Shown: positions 33,840-43,533, counted from the first letter of the stretch. The stretch: DNA of 64,000 nucleotides from PALSA-1006 sp963733265 (GCA_963733265.1 CAVTCF010000001.1:1674001-1738000); one strand, 5' to 3'. A program made the numbers and translations. Notes: a model not told the origin generated them from the letters alone.

Positions 33840-35921
33840 TTGAAAAAAAATCTGCCGGTAACCCAAGTTGAAAAGCCTTTTTCCCATGGCTTGCTCATCG
33901 TATCCAAAACCGATCTCAAAGGCATTATTACTTATGTAAATGATGCCTTTGTAGAAATGAGCGGTTTTACCAGAGATGAGCTGCTGGGTAAAAACCACAA
34001 TATAGTGCGTCACCCGGATATGCCGTCTTCTGCTTTTAAATGGCTTTGGGACACGTTGGAAGCCGGTCTTCCCTGGCGTGGTATAGTAAAAAACCGCTGT
34101 AAAAATGGAGATCACTACTGGGTAAAAGCATTGGCTTCACCAATCAAGGAAAAGGGGAAAGTGATTGGTTACCTTTCAGTCAGAGGAGCTCCGTCCAGAA
34201 ACGAAATTGCTTCTGCTGAAGCGCTTTATAAACAGTTGAATGAGTCGGGCGCGGCAATTGAGTCAAAATTCGAAAAATACAAATTTAAAAACCTGTCGTT
34301 AAACCTCAAGCTTCAATTACTCATCCAACCCATTCTGTTCATACTATTGGTCGGTGCCACGTATTTTTTATATGAACAGATGAAGTCCACGATGCTGGAT
34401 AATGCGCGGCAGCGTGTTGAGGCTGCTGCTATGCAAGTAATAGATACTGCAAACATGTTGATGGTCACCGGAATGATTACAGATCCGGACAACCGCAAGC
34501 TGATGATCAAGAAAATACAAGAAGGGCAGCAACTTAAATCTTTGCGTCTAATCCGTACGGAACAGGTAGTAAAACAATTTGGAGAAGGTCTACCGGAAGA
34601 GCACCTGGATGACCCCCTGGTGAAGCAGACAATTGAAACTTCAGTTAAACAGGGCAAAACGGTGCCTTATTTTGTCCAGTCGCAAGTTGACGGGAAAACT
34701 TTATTTAGGGCTATTACACCCTATATTGAATCACATTCATTCCACGGTACCGATTGTTTAAGCTGCCATAACGTTGCTGAAGGCAGCTCAAATGGCGCTT
34801 CAGATATAACCTTGGATTTGACGGCAGATTTCGAGAAACTTCAACACCTGCTCAAAATGCTGATTGCTTCTCAAATTGCCCTGCAGATATTTATTTATCT
34901 GGTGATAAGAACAAGTTTCAAGCAATTTGTTGAAAGCCCTCTGGTCGGGATGGAAAAACGTTTTGAAGAAGTTATTGAGGGTAATTTGAATGGTGACATT
35001 GGAATTGCCGGACGTGATGAAATTGGAATTTTATTTTGCAAGTTGCAAGTGATGCAGTCTCAGGTTCAAGTCATGCTTGACGAGATGGCCCTGGCAGCGA
35101 ACATCATTATGGAACGCAGCACTCAACTTGATGAAAAAGTTAATCAGGTAACTACTTATTCCGCAAATCAGCGCAACGATATTCAGCAGATTTCCAATAC
35201 GATGGATCAGTTCAGTAAATCGGTTGCCCAGGTTTCCCAGGATGCCAATAGTTCTGCCGGAGCCGCAATTAGTTCTCAAGTTCTGATTGAGGAAAGCAAC
35301 AAAAAAATGGAACAGACGATCGAGTCGACGTCAAGTGTGGTTGAGGCGGTCCGAACTTCCAGCAATTCTATTAATGATCTGAATGTGGCGATTAATAAAA
35401 TTGGTGATATCAGCAAGGCTATTAAAGAAATTGCAGATCAAACCAATTTGCTGGCGCTTAACGCTGCTATTGAAGCAGCTCGTGCGGGCGAACAGGGCAG
35501 GGGGTTTGCTGTTGTTGCTGATGAAGTAAGAAAGCTGGCTGAACGTACCGGTTCAAGCACGAATGATATTGCCAAAATGGTTCAGGATATTCACTCGGTA
35601 AGTCAGAGCGTGGTAGTTTCAATGAATCAGGCGATTCGGGAAGTTGAACAAGGAGCCGCAACCGTTCAATCAAACGGGGAAATTTTGAAGAAAGTAATCG
35701 ATACAAGCCGTCAAGTGACCGAGAATGCCCAGCGCATTGCTACCGTTTCAAAAGAGCAAACTATCGCGAGTGAAGGGGTGTCTCAAAACCTTGAGAATGT
35801 CGCGGACCTCGTGAATAGTAATGCGCAGGTTGCTGAAGAGGCCAAAATGGCTTCACAAGTGCTTTCAAAGTCGGCACACGATTTGCAATTCTTGATCAAT
35901 CAATTAAATCGAAAGTCTTAA
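33840..35921 (+). CDS. PAS-containing chemoreceptor with periplasmic haem-c motif
   Basis: 693 residues. The N-terminal Aer-type PAS domain (about 18-130) has NHNIVRHPDMPSSAFKWLW and WRGIVKNRCKNGDHYWV. After a first membrane helix (about 158-180), a periplasmic region (about 181-335) contains FHGTDCLSCHNVAEG: Cys306-x2-Cys309-His310 is a c-type haem attachment motif, as in DUF3365/Tll0287-like sensor domains. A second helix, a HAMP region and a long MCP signalling coiled coil follow, with the universal tip EIADQTNLLALNAAIEAARAGEQ. It should report redox or gas ligands to CheA. Start is TTG after GGGAGG; no in-frame ATG is near. Confidence 0.88.
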   Translation: MKKNLPVTQVEKPFSHGLLIVSKTDLKGIITYVNDAFVEMSGFTRDELLGKNHNIVRHPDMPSSAFKWLWDTLEAGLPWRGIVKNRCKNGDHYWVKALASPIKEKGKVIGYLSVRGAPSRNEIASAEALYKQLNESGAAIESKFEKYKFKNLSLNLKLQLLIQPILFILLVGATYFLYEQMKSTMLDNARQRVEAAAMQVIDTANMLMVTGMITDPDNRKLMIKKIQEGQQLKSLRLIRTEQVVKQFGEGLPEEHLDDPLVKQTIETSVKQGKTVPYFVQSQVDGKTLFRAITPYIESHSFHGTDCLSCHNVAEGSSNGASDITLDLTADFEKLQHLLKMLIASQIALQIFIYLVIRTSFKQFVESPLVGMEKRFEEVIEGNLNGDIGIAGRDEIGILFCKLQVMQSQVQVMLDEMALAANIIMERSTQLDEKVNQVTTYSANQRNDIQQISNTMDQFSKSVAQVSQDANSSAGAAISSQVLIEESNKKMEQTIESTSSVVEAVRTSSNSINDLNVAINKIGDISKAIKEIADQTNLLALNAAIEAARAGEQGRGFAVVADEVRKLAERTGSSTNDIAKMVQDIHSVSQSVVVSMNQAIREVEQGAATVQSNGEILKKVIDTSRQVTENAQRIATVSKEQTIASEGVSQNLENVADLVNSNAQVAEEAKMASQVLSKSAHDLQFLINQLNRKS

Positions 35922-36049
35922 CACGGGCTTTGATTTCGGGTTGCGGGATTGGTTAGGTTGCCAATTCTGCGTCTTTGGATAAATTAGCTTGTCCATGTTA
36001 TTTTTTCGAACCCAAACAATATTTCTATCCGTGAATCGTCTTTACAGGC

Positions 36050-36625
36050 ATGGATACGACTTTAACGCTGAATTTAATCATGGCTGAACAGGATAAGCGC
36101 ATCGCCGAGACCGTTTTGCGCGAGCGAGGACAGTTGCGAAATTTTATCCGGCGGCGTGTACCGGATGCGACTGAGGCAGAGGACATATTACAGGATGTGT
36201 TCTTTGAATTTATGGAAGCCTACCGGCTTCCCGAGCCAATTGAGCAGGTCGGAGCATGGCTATACCGCGTAGCACGAAATCGCATTGTTGACCGGTTCCG
36301 CAAAAAGAAAGAAGAGCCGCTGCCCAAATTGTCGGGCGATGATGGTGATGAACATTGGCTGGATGAGTTATTGCCCTCATCTGAAGCCGGGCCGGAAGCT
36401 GCCTATGCTCGGACTGTCTTGGTGGAGGAGTTGTATGCGGCGCTTGAGGAGTTGCCAAAAGCGCAACGAGACGTATTCATTGCGCATGAGCTGGAGGGGC
36501 GCAGCTTTAAGGATTTGGCTGAGGAGAGTGGCGTTGGCATGAGCACTTTGCTGGCTCGAAAACGTTACGCTGTACAGCATTTGCGGGCACGTCTGCAATT
36601 AATCTATGACGAATTTAAATTGTAA
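36050..36625 (+). CDS. ECF-type RNA polymerase sigma factor
   Basis: A 191-residue ECF sigma factor. Region 2 is ATEAEDILQDVFFEFMEAYRL with GAWLYRVARNRIVDRFRKKK, which binds the -10 element and core polymerase. Region 4 is LPKAQRDVFIAHELEGRSFKDLAEESGVGMSTLLARKRYAVQHLR, the -35-binding helix-turn-helix. ATG 36080 is an alternative start. The stop is followed immediately by AAAGGAG and a small His-rich membrane protein gene, suggesting co-regulation. That product does not have the usual zinc anti-sigma motif, so the regulation mode is unclear. Confidence 0.88.
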   Translation: MDTTLTLNLIMAEQDKRIAETVLRERGQLRNFIRRRVPDATEAEDILQDVFFEFMEAYRLPEPIEQVGAWLYRVARNRIVDRFRKKKEEPLPKLSGDDGDEHWLDELLPSSEAGPEAAYARTVLVEELYAALEELPKAQRDVFIAHELEGRSFKDLAEESGVGMSTLLARKRYAVQHLRARLQLIYDEFKL

Positions 36626-36632
36626 AGGAGAA

Positions 36633-36965
36633 ATGAAAATGAACTGCAAACCGAAATGCTGGAAAATTGTTTTATTGGTGTTGGCAGGTGTTGCAGCACT
36701 GGGTTGGGTGGTGATGTCTTTGTGGAACTGGCTTATTCCGAATTTGTTTGACGGTGGAAAGCACATTGACTACCTGCAAGCGATAGGCTTGCTACTGTTG
36801 AGCAAGATACTGTTCGGCGGCTTTCGGCATGGAGGACACGGACGCTGGCATCACCACCGTTTGGAACATTTGTCGCAGGAAGAGCGCGACAAGTTTCACA
36901 CCGGAATGCGCAGTTGCTTCTTTGGAAAGCGTAAGAACGAAAATCCAGAAGAACCGAAAGAATAG
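36633..36965 (+). CDS. Small His-rich membrane protein linked to an ECF sigma factor
   Basis: About 110 residues from ATG 36633, eight bases after the sigma stop and directly behind AAAGGAG. There are two hydrophobic segments (about residues 9-35 and 47-65), then a soluble tail with a His/Gly/Arg cluster (FRHGGHGRWHHHRLEHL) and a single Cys near the end. I know no named family, though similar small proteins with His-rich tails follow ECF factors in other proteobacteria. The histidines could bind a metal ion. It could sense at the membrane and restrain the sigma factor, which is inference only. Confidence 0.6.
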   Translation: MKMNCKPKCWKIVLLVLAGVAALGWVVMSLWNWLIPNLFDGGKHIDYLQAIGLLLLSKILFGGFRHGGHGRWHHHRLEHLSQEERDKFHTGMRSCFFGKRKNENPEEPKE

Positions 36966-37003
36966 TATTACCCCGGAACAGGACGAACACGTTTCTGGAG
37001 TAC

Positions 37004-37060
37004 TGCCACACAATAAATCAGTCGATTGACTTAATCAGGCGACTGATTTATTGTGTGGCA
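37004..37060. promoter_or_regulatory. Perfect 21-bp palindrome covering the likely tetR-efflux promoter
   Basis: The 21 bases at 37004-37024 are the exact reverse complement of 37040-37060, with a 15-base loop. Within it lie TTGACT at 37026-37031 and TATTGT at 37049-37054, exactly 17 bases apart, a fair sigma-70 promoter. Transcription would begin just after the palindrome. It fits an autoregulatory operator for the TetR protein encoded next, and could also act as a terminator for the sigma operon. Confidence 0.6.
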
Positions 37061-37083
37061 CCTATACAGATTTCGGGGCTGTC

Positions 37084-37800
37084 ATGATTGCTAATAAAGA
37101 AACTCGCTGCATGCTGTTGAAAACAGCCCGACGATTGCTTGGACATGAGCCAACTTCACAGGAAGAGACGCGCTGGCGCTTGCTGCAATCTGCTGCCGAG
37201 GTGTTCGCGGAAGTGGGATACCACGCGGCTACTACACGCGAAATCTGCCGCCGTGCCGAAGTAAATTTGGCATCAATACACTATTACTACGGCGACAAGG
37301 CTGAACTTTACCGCGAAGTTTTACGTTTGCCATTTCTGAGCGAATGCAATGAGTTTGCCACAATAGACATCTCGCAAGTGTCGTTGCCTGAAGCCTTGCA
37401 TTCATTTTACAGTTGGCTTTTTCCGGCGACAGCCGAAGAAGATCCAATGTTGCAATTGTTCATGCGTCTCCATGCGCGCGAGGAAGCCGAGCCAAGCGGT
37501 GTGTTGGGAAATGCGATGGTGCAGGAATTTCGTCCCAATCATGAGAAGTTGCAAGCGCTTTTATGCAGGGAATTCGGATTGAAAAAGCCGGATGTGGAAG
37601 TGGACCGGTTGACTTATGGGGTAATCGGTTTGGCTACCGTTTATTTTCACAGTCGTACTGCTATCGAAAATTTTTCCCCTCACTTGATTAGCGGGCAAAA
37701 GGCCAGAGTATCAATGGCGGAAAGACTGGTGGAATACGCCGTTGCATTGATCGAATCCGAACGCAAGCGACGAGCTGCAAATGCAAGGAGTAAGAAATGA
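37084..37800 (+). CDS. TetR-family transcriptional repressor (CecR/YbiH-like)
   Basis: About 238 residues from ATG 37084 (an upstream TTG frame runs back into the palindrome and is less likely). The N-terminal helix-turn-helix is typical: RWRLLQSAAEVFAEVGYHAATTREICRRAEVNLASIHYYYGDKAELYREVL. The C-terminal effector domain has the DUF1956-like pattern of CecR, including PMLQLFMRLHAREEAEPS and VDRLTYGVIGLATVYFHS. It heads the efflux operon (ATGA overlap with the outer membrane component gene), so it most likely represses its own operon from the palindrome at 37004-37060. The inducer is unknown. Confidence 0.88.
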   Translation: MIANKETRCMLLKTARRLLGHEPTSQEETRWRLLQSAAEVFAEVGYHAATTREICRRAEVNLASIHYYYGDKAELYREVLRLPFLSECNEFATIDISQVSLPEALHSFYSWLFPATAEEDPMLQLFMRLHAREEAEPSGVLGNAMVQEFRPNHEKLQALLCREFGLKKPDVEVDRLTYGVIGLATVYFHSRTAIENFSPHLISGQKARVSMAERLVEYAVALIESERKRRAANARSKK

Positions 37801-39218
37801 AGTTCCCTTTAGTCTGGACTTTACTGGCCGTTGCCGCACTGACGGGATGTGCAGTCGGGCCTGACTTTAAGCGGCCAGCTGCACCGGAAGTGACTTGGCA
37901 CACGACGTTGCCGCATGGCGGAAAACTGGAGAGTTTGGAAAAGTGGTGGCAGCAACTGAATGATCCTCTGCTAAGTGAGCTAATAGTGGATACGGAGAAA
38001 AACAACCCGTCCATTGACATGGCGTTGGCAAAGATGAATGAGGCGAGCGCCAATGCAACTATCAGCGGAGCAAGCCTGTATCCGTCGCTGAATTTGTCGG
38101 CTGGTTCTACCACCAGTCGTAGTGCCATGGGGCCATATTTATTCCAACAAACAGTGAATAATGCCGGTTTTGATGCCAGATGGGAAATTGATCTGTTCGG
38201 CAAAAATAGACGCACTGCAGAAGCAGCGCAAGCTCGCTATGGCGCGGAAGAAGTGGGCTGGCATGACGCGCGTATTTCTCTCGCGGCCGAAGTGGCGGAT
38301 GTGTACGTCGAATTGCGCCAGTGCGAGGCTGCTTTGGCAATCGCACAAAGTAACAAGCAATCGTATGAGTCAGTGCAGGATGTGACACGTATCAAGGAAG
38401 GTGCAGGGCTGGCTTCGCCAATGGAGGCGGAACGCGCGCAGACAGGCGAAGCCGAGGGAGATTCGGCTTACTCAGCCAAAGAGGGTGATTATGCACGCAC
38501 GCTTAACCGGCTTACCGCACTGACCGGGATTGAACAGAACGCTTTAAAAACACGCCTCTCGGCACGTCAAGGTCAAATTCCGATTCCGAATGCGGTGGAT
38601 GTAAGTAGTGTGGCGGCACAAGTATTGCGTCAGCGCCCGGATGTTGCAACGGCAGAATGGAATTTGGCAGCAGCCAGTGCTGATATCGGTGCTTCAAAAG
38701 CAGCTTTGTATCCAAGTCTGACTTTGACAGGATCGGTGGCAAATAATTTGATTTATATGAGCGGGCAAAGTGCCGTTGTGCCGACATGGTCGTTTGGCCC
38801 GAGTTTATCGTTACCGCTTTTCTCGGGCGGGCGGGGCCGGGCGGGAATAAAGGCAGCGCAAGCGCGCTATGACTACGCATTGGCGAGTTATCAAAAGACG
38901 GTACGTGATGCGGTACATGATGTGGAAGATACATTGGTACGGCTCAACGTGGCTAACGCGAGAGCGCGTGACGGTGAGAAGACTCAGAAAAGATTTGAGC
39001 AACTTTTTCAGGCTACAGAAGCCCGCTACAACGCCGGTTTGAGCAATCGGATTTCTTTGGAAGAAGCAAGGCGCAATTGGCTGCAAGCGCAAGACACTTC
39101 AGCGGCACTGGATCGTGAAACTGTCTCTGCCTGGATCGCACTCTACAAAGCATTAGGCGGGGGCTGGGATCAGCAGGCCGCGGCAAACAGTCTGGCCGAT
39201 AACTCGAATTCGCATTAG
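37797..39218 (+). CDS. RND efflux outer-membrane lipoprotein, NodT family
   Basis: A 473-residue TolC-like protein. The signal peptide ends in the lipobox LTGC with Cys18, followed by AVGPDFKRPAAPE, the standard NodT/OprM opening. Two OEP repeats follow, each with beta hairpins and long helices (for example RWEIDLFGKNRRTAEAAQARY and WSFGPSLSLPLFSGGRGRAG). It should form the outer-membrane exit duct of the pump encoded by the next two genes. It overlaps the tetR stop by four bases behind AAGGAG. Length and motifs are normal. Confidence 0.92.
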   Translation: MKFPLVWTLLAVAALTGCAVGPDFKRPAAPEVTWHTTLPHGGKLESLEKWWQQLNDPLLSELIVDTEKNNPSIDMALAKMNEASANATISGASLYPSLNLSAGSTTSRSAMGPYLFQQTVNNAGFDARWEIDLFGKNRRTAEAAQARYGAEEVGWHDARISLAAEVADVYVELRQCEAALAIAQSNKQSYESVQDVTRIKEGAGLASPMEAERAQTGEAEGDSAYSAKEGDYARTLNRLTALTGIEQNALKTRLSARQGQIPIPNAVDVSSVAAQVLRQRPDVATAEWNLAAASADIGASKAALYPSLTLTGSVANNLIYMSGQSAVVPTWSFGPSLSLPLFSGGRGRAGIKAAQARYDYALASYQKTVRDAVHDVEDTLVRLNVANARARDGEKTQKRFEQLFQATEARYNAGLSNRISLEEARRNWLQAQDTSAALDRETVSAWIALYKALGGGWDQQAAANSLADNSNSH

Positions 39219-39228
39219 GAGAAGAAGT

Positions 39229-40371
39229 ATGAATAAATCCAGATATATTGTATTGGCGGTGTTAATCGCGATGGTCGGCGCATTTCTCGCCTCCAGAGGC
39301 GCGAGCAAAGCACAGCCTGCTGACGGCGAAACAGTCAAGCCCGCATTGACGGTTACAACCGTGATGCCCGAAGTCATTCAATGGCCCGAGCGCGTGACAG
39401 CGAGCGGGCAAGTGCAGGCTTGGCAGGAAGCAATCATTGGCGCCGAAATAGGTGGCGTTCGTCTGGTTGAACTGCAAGCCAATATCGGTGACCGTGTAAA
39501 GAAAGGCGAATTACTTGCACGTCTCGCGGACGAAATGTTGCTTGCCGATGTGCATCAGCAACAAGCCGCGCTGGATGAGTCGACATCCCGTTATAACGAA
39601 GCTGAAGAAAATGCACAGCGTGCGGCCAAGATCAAAGATTCTGGTGTGTTGAGTGCCCAGGAATTGCAGCAGTTTACCAATGCTGCCGAAATTGCCAAAG
39701 CGCAAATGGGGGCTGCTGATGCAAGATTGGAAACATCAAAACTTAAATTGCGTTATACCCGCATCATTGCACCGGATGACGGCCTGATCTCTGCGCGCAG
39801 CGCAACGTTGGGTACAGTGTCCCAAGTCGGAGCTGAACTGTTTCGCCTGATCCGCCAGGATAAACTGGAGTGGCGTGCGGAATTAAACGATGTGCAACTG
39901 CAGCAAGTTCGCATTGGACAGAAGGTGCTGGTGCGTACCGGTGTAAATAATACCGTGCAGGGGGTGGTGACGCGCATTGCGCCGTCAGTCGATATGAACA
40001 CCCGCAATGGTTTTGTCTATATCGGATTGAATGAGAATAAAACGCTGCACGCAGGAACCTTCACGCAGGGCGAATTTGAATTGGGAAAATCGAATGCGCT
40101 GACCCTGCCGCAAAGTGCAGTTGTTATTCGTGATGGCTACACCTATGTTTATCGGGTTGGCACTGATGCGCGCGTGGCACAAATGAAAGTGACGATAGGC
40201 AGAAGGCAAGGAGATCGTGTTGAGGTCAGCACGGGTCTTGCTGCAGATGCAATAGTTGTTGCCAGCGGTACGGGCTTCCTCAGTGACGGCGATCTCGTGC
40301 GAATTGAGACCGCCAAAACAAAATTAAGCACGGCTTCCGCAAAACCGTCCCCATCCAAGAGCAACATCTAA
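39229..40371 (+). CDS. RND efflux periplasmic adaptor (membrane fusion protein)
   Basis: A 380-residue HlyD/AcrA-type adaptor. An N-terminal membrane anchor (about residues 5-22) is followed by a barrel-sandwich hybrid domain (IIGAEIGGVRLVELQANIGDRVKKGELLARL), an alpha-hairpin (about 100-165, QQQAALDESTSRYNEAEENA onwards), the second lipoyl half with LKLRYTRIIAPDDGLISARSA, and a beta-barrel domain with LTLPQSAVVIRDGYTYVYRV. It couples the inner-membrane RND pump to the NodT-type duct. GGAGAAGAAGT precedes the ATG; the gaps on both sides are about 10 bases. Confidence 0.93.
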   Translation: MNKSRYIVLAVLIAMVGAFLASRGASKAQPADGETVKPALTVTTVMPEVIQWPERVTASGQVQAWQEAIIGAEIGGVRLVELQANIGDRVKKGELLARLADEMLLADVHQQQAALDESTSRYNEAEENAQRAAKIKDSGVLSAQELQQFTNAAEIAKAQMGAADARLETSKLKLRYTRIIAPDDGLISARSATLGTVSQVGAELFRLIRQDKLEWRAELNDVQLQQVRIGQKVLVRTGVNNTVQGVVTRIAPSVDMNTRNGFVYIGLNENKTLHAGTFTQGEFELGKSNALTLPQSAVVIRDGYTYVYRVGTDARVAQMKVTIGRRQGDRVEVSTGLAADAIVVASGTGFLSDGDLVRIETAKTKLSTASAKPSPSKSNI

Positions 40372-40383
40372 ACCGAGGCCGCT

Positions 40384-43300
40384 ATGAACATCTCCGCATG
40401 GGCGATACGCAATCCTATCCCCTCAATACTATTGTTCATCATGCTCACTCTGGTCGGATTGGTGAGTTTTAAAACCATGCTGGTTCAGGATGCTCCAGAC
40501 ATCGAACTGCCGATGGTTACAGTGACTGCCAATCTGGAAGGTGCGGCACCGGTACAGATGGAAACTGAAATTTCGCGCAAGATCGAAAATGCAGTGGCAA
40601 GTCTTGGACAAGTGAAGCATGTCTATTCCAATATCACGGATGGTTCCGCTGTCATTACGGTTGAATTCGATCTGGAAAAAAATGTAATCGAAGCGGTGGA
40701 CGATGTACGTGATGCCATTAGCCGCATCCGTTCCGATCTGCCCAGCGACATGAAAGAACCGATAATCTCAAAGGTCAATACCGCAGGAAGGGCGATCATC
40801 ACGTTCAGTGTTTCTTCGGAACACTTGGACGAGCAGGATCTTTCCTGGTTTGTCGATAACGATATTTCCAAAAAACTGCTTGCAGTACAGGGTGTCGGCA
40901 AGTTCACGCGTATTGGCGGCGTGGACAGGGAAATTCGTGTTGAGATTGATCCCGGCAAGGTGCAGGCATTGAATGTTTCGCTGGCGGATATTTCGCGCCA
41001 GATACGCAAAATACAACAGGAATCTTCCGGCGGACGTGCCGACCTTGGCGATGCGGAACAAGCAGTTCGCACTATCGGCACAGTTCAGACAGTAGATGAA
41101 CTGGCTGCAATGGATATCGTGCTGGTGGATGGTCGCCACTATCGACTTGATCAATTGGCGACAGTAACCGATGCCAAGGCCGAGCGACGCTCAAACGCTT
41201 TGCTTGATGGTAAACCGCTTATTGCTTTTGAGATTACCCGCACCAAGGGTAGCAGTGAAGTTTCCGTGGCAAAAGCAGTACGGGCAGCGGTTAAGAAATT
41301 GAATCAGGAGCACCCCAATATACATATCAATGAAGCGTTCGACTCAGTTGAGCGTGTGCAGGAAAATTTTGAAGGATCGATGCATCTGCTGTATGAAGGC
41401 GCGATCCTGGCTGTGTTGGTGGTGTGGTGGTTCCTGCGTGATTCGCGCTCCACTTTTGTTTCGGCCGCCGCTTTGCCGCTGTCAATCATTCCGACCTTTA
41501 TAGGAATGCAGTATTTGGGCTTCACGCTGAACATGGTGACTTTGCTATCGTTGGCGTTGGTGGTGGGTATATTGGTGGACGACGCCATTGTGGAAGTTGA
41601 AAACATCGCGCGTCACTTGCACATGGGAAAAACGCCGTATCAGGCCGCGATGGAGGCAACCAACGAGATCGGCCTCGCTGTGGTCGCGACGACTTTTACG
41701 TTAGTGTCGGTTTTTTTGCCTACTGCTTTTATGGCAGGCATACCGGGCAAGTTTTTCAAACAATTTGGCTGGACGGCTGCACTGGCAATCATGGCATCTC
41801 TACTGGTCGCGAGATTGTTGACTCCGATGATGGCGGCCTATTTACTTAAACCGACAGCATTCGTGAAAGAAGAACAGGGTGTGCTGATGAGTTTGTATTT
41901 GAAGCTGGCCAAATGGTGTTTGTCGCACCGTCTGGCAACTTCTTTCATGGCAGTTGCATTTTTTATAGCTTCCTTGAGCCTGATTCCATTATTACCCAGC
42001 GGATTTATTCCACCGGCTGATCATGCGCAAACTCAAGTGAATATTGAGCTGCAGCCAGGCAGTACGCTGGCGCAGACGACGGAAGTTGCCGAAGAGGCGC
42101 GTGCCATTTTGATGAAAATACCGGAGGTGACGCAGGTGTTTTCGGCAATTGGACGCGGTGCAAGCGGTGATCTTTTTTCAGCGGGGAATGAGGCAGATAT
42201 ACGAAAAGCGAACATGATCGTCACTTTGGTTCATCGTTCAGAACGGAAACTTAAACAATCCGATCTCGAAGCATTGATACGCGAAAAAATGCTGGCGTTG
42301 CCCGGTGTGAGAGTGAATGTCGGGGCGGGTGATAATGGAGAAAAACTCCAGATACTGCTGGCTGGAGATGATCCGGTTGCTTTGGCTGAAACGGTGCACG
42401 CGGTCGAACGCGATCTTCGCACTGTAAAAGGCTTGGGAAATATTACTTCCACTGCCAGTCTGGTGCGCCCGGAAATCAGCATTCGCCCGAACTTTGCGCG
42501 CATGGCCGACTTGGGGGTGACAGCAGAAAGTGTCGGTGAGGTTGTGCGTATCGCCACAGCGGGTGACTATAGCTCTTCACTCGCCAAGCTGAATTTACCG
42601 CAACGTCAAGTACCGATACGTGTGCAGATGCCGGAGTCGGCACGCGAGCAGATCGAGGTACTGGAGCAACTTCCGGTTCACGGCAAATCGGGTAATGTAA
42701 AATTGGCGAATGTTGCGGACATCACCGTGAGCAGCGGCTCTGCGCAGATCAACCGTTTGGACCGCAGCCGCAATGTTGCGATCAACATTGAATTAAACGG
42801 ACGGCAACTTGGGGATGTGTTTAATGAAGTTGGAAATCTGCCCAGTATGAAAGCACTTCCGCCCGGTGTGAAACGCGGCGAATCGGGCGATGCAGAACGT
42901 ATGCAGGAATTATTTGGCAGCTTTGGTATGGCGATGCTTACCGGTGTGCTGTGTGTGTATGTTGTGCTGGTGTTGCTGTTTAAAGATTTCTTGCAGCCGG
43001 TAACAATTCTGGCGGCACTACCGTTCTCGTTTGGCGGAGCATTCGTGGCGTTATTGGTCACGCACAGCAGTTTCTCGATGCCGTCATTAATCGGCTTGTT
43101 GATGCTAATGGGAATCGTCACCAAGAATTCGATTTTGCTGGTGGATTACGCCATCATGGCACGACGCGATCACGGCATGAATCGGCTTGACGCGCTGATC
43201 GATGCCTGCAGCAAACGGGCAAGACCGATTGTGATGACTACCATCGCCATGGGCGCGGGTATGATGCCGATTGCGATGGGATTAGGGGCCGAACCAAGTT

Positions 43301-43461
43301 TCCGTATGCCGATGGCAACCGCAGTGATTGGAGGTCTTATTACTTCCACACTGTTAAGCCTATTTGTTGTACCGGTGGTTTTCACTTACGTGGATGACCT
43401 GATGGAAAAATTCAAACGCCTGCGACGGAGCGAATCTGAAATGGGGCTAAAACAAGTTTAA
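40384..43461 (+). CDS. RND efflux pump inner-membrane permease (AcrB-like, HAE1 family)
   Basis: A 1025-residue RND pump, normal for HAE-type transporters. There are twelve membrane helices; the first is IPSILLFIMLTLVGLVSF. The proton-relay Asp pair lies in VVGILVDDAIVEVENI. The large periplasmic loops have the usual FxxGxxSxxA-free HAE1 layout, including LPTAFMAGIPGKFFKQFG and the second-half TKNSILLVDYAI with its lysine. It exports hydrophobic or amphiphilic compounds, or metabolites, using the proton gradient. With the adaptor and duct it forms a tripartite complex across the envelope, under the linked TetR. The substrate cannot be predicted. Confidence 0.94.
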   Translation: MNISAWAIRNPIPSILLFIMLTLVGLVSFKTMLVQDAPDIELPMVTVTANLEGAAPVQMETEISRKIENAVASLGQVKHVYSNITDGSAVITVEFDLEKNVIEAVDDVRDAISRIRSDLPSDMKEPIISKVNTAGRAIITFSVSSEHLDEQDLSWFVDNDISKKLLAVQGVGKFTRIGGVDREIRVEIDPGKVQALNVSLADISRQIRKIQQESSGGRADLGDAEQAVRTIGTVQTVDELAAMDIVLVDGRHYRLDQLATVTDAKAERRSNALLDGKPLIAFEITRTKGSSEVSVAKAVRAAVKKLNQEHPNIHINEAFDSVERVQENFEGSMHLLYEGAILAVLVVWWFLRDSRSTFVSAAALPLSIIPTFIGMQYLGFTLNMVTLLSLALVVGILVDDAIVEVENIARHLHMGKTPYQAAMEATNEIGLAVVATTFTLVSVFLPTAFMAGIPGKFFKQFGWTAALAIMASLLVARLLTPMMAAYLLKPTAFVKEEQGVLMSLYLKLAKWCLSHRLATSFMAVAFFIASLSLIPLLPSGFIPPADHAQTQVNIELQPGSTLAQTTEVAEEARAILMKIPEVTQVFSAIGRGASGDLFSAGNEADIRKANMIVTLVHRSERKLKQSDLEALIREKMLALPGVRVNVGAGDNGEKLQILLAGDDPVALAETVHAVERDLRTVKGLGNITSTASLVRPEISIRPNFARMADLGVTAESVGEVVRIATAGDYSSSLAKLNLPQRQVPIRVQMPESAREQIEVLEQLPVHGKSGNVKLANVADITVSSGSAQINRLDRSRNVAINIELNGRQLGDVFNEVGNLPSMKALPPGVKRGESGDAERMQELFGSFGMAMLTGVLCVYVVLVLLFKDFLQPVTILAALPFSFGGAFVALLVTHSSFSMPSLIGLLMLMGIVTKNSILLVDYAIMARRDHGMNRLDALIDACSKRARPIVMTTIAMGAGMMPIAMGLGAEPSFRMPMATAVIGGLITSTLLSLFVVPVVFTYVDDLMEKFKRLRRSESEMGLKQV

Positions 43462-43533
43462 ATAGTTCGCTAAACAAATGGAATTACAGCTTTGTGTTTC
43501 GCCCTGAACCTGAATTTATAACCTTGTCATATT

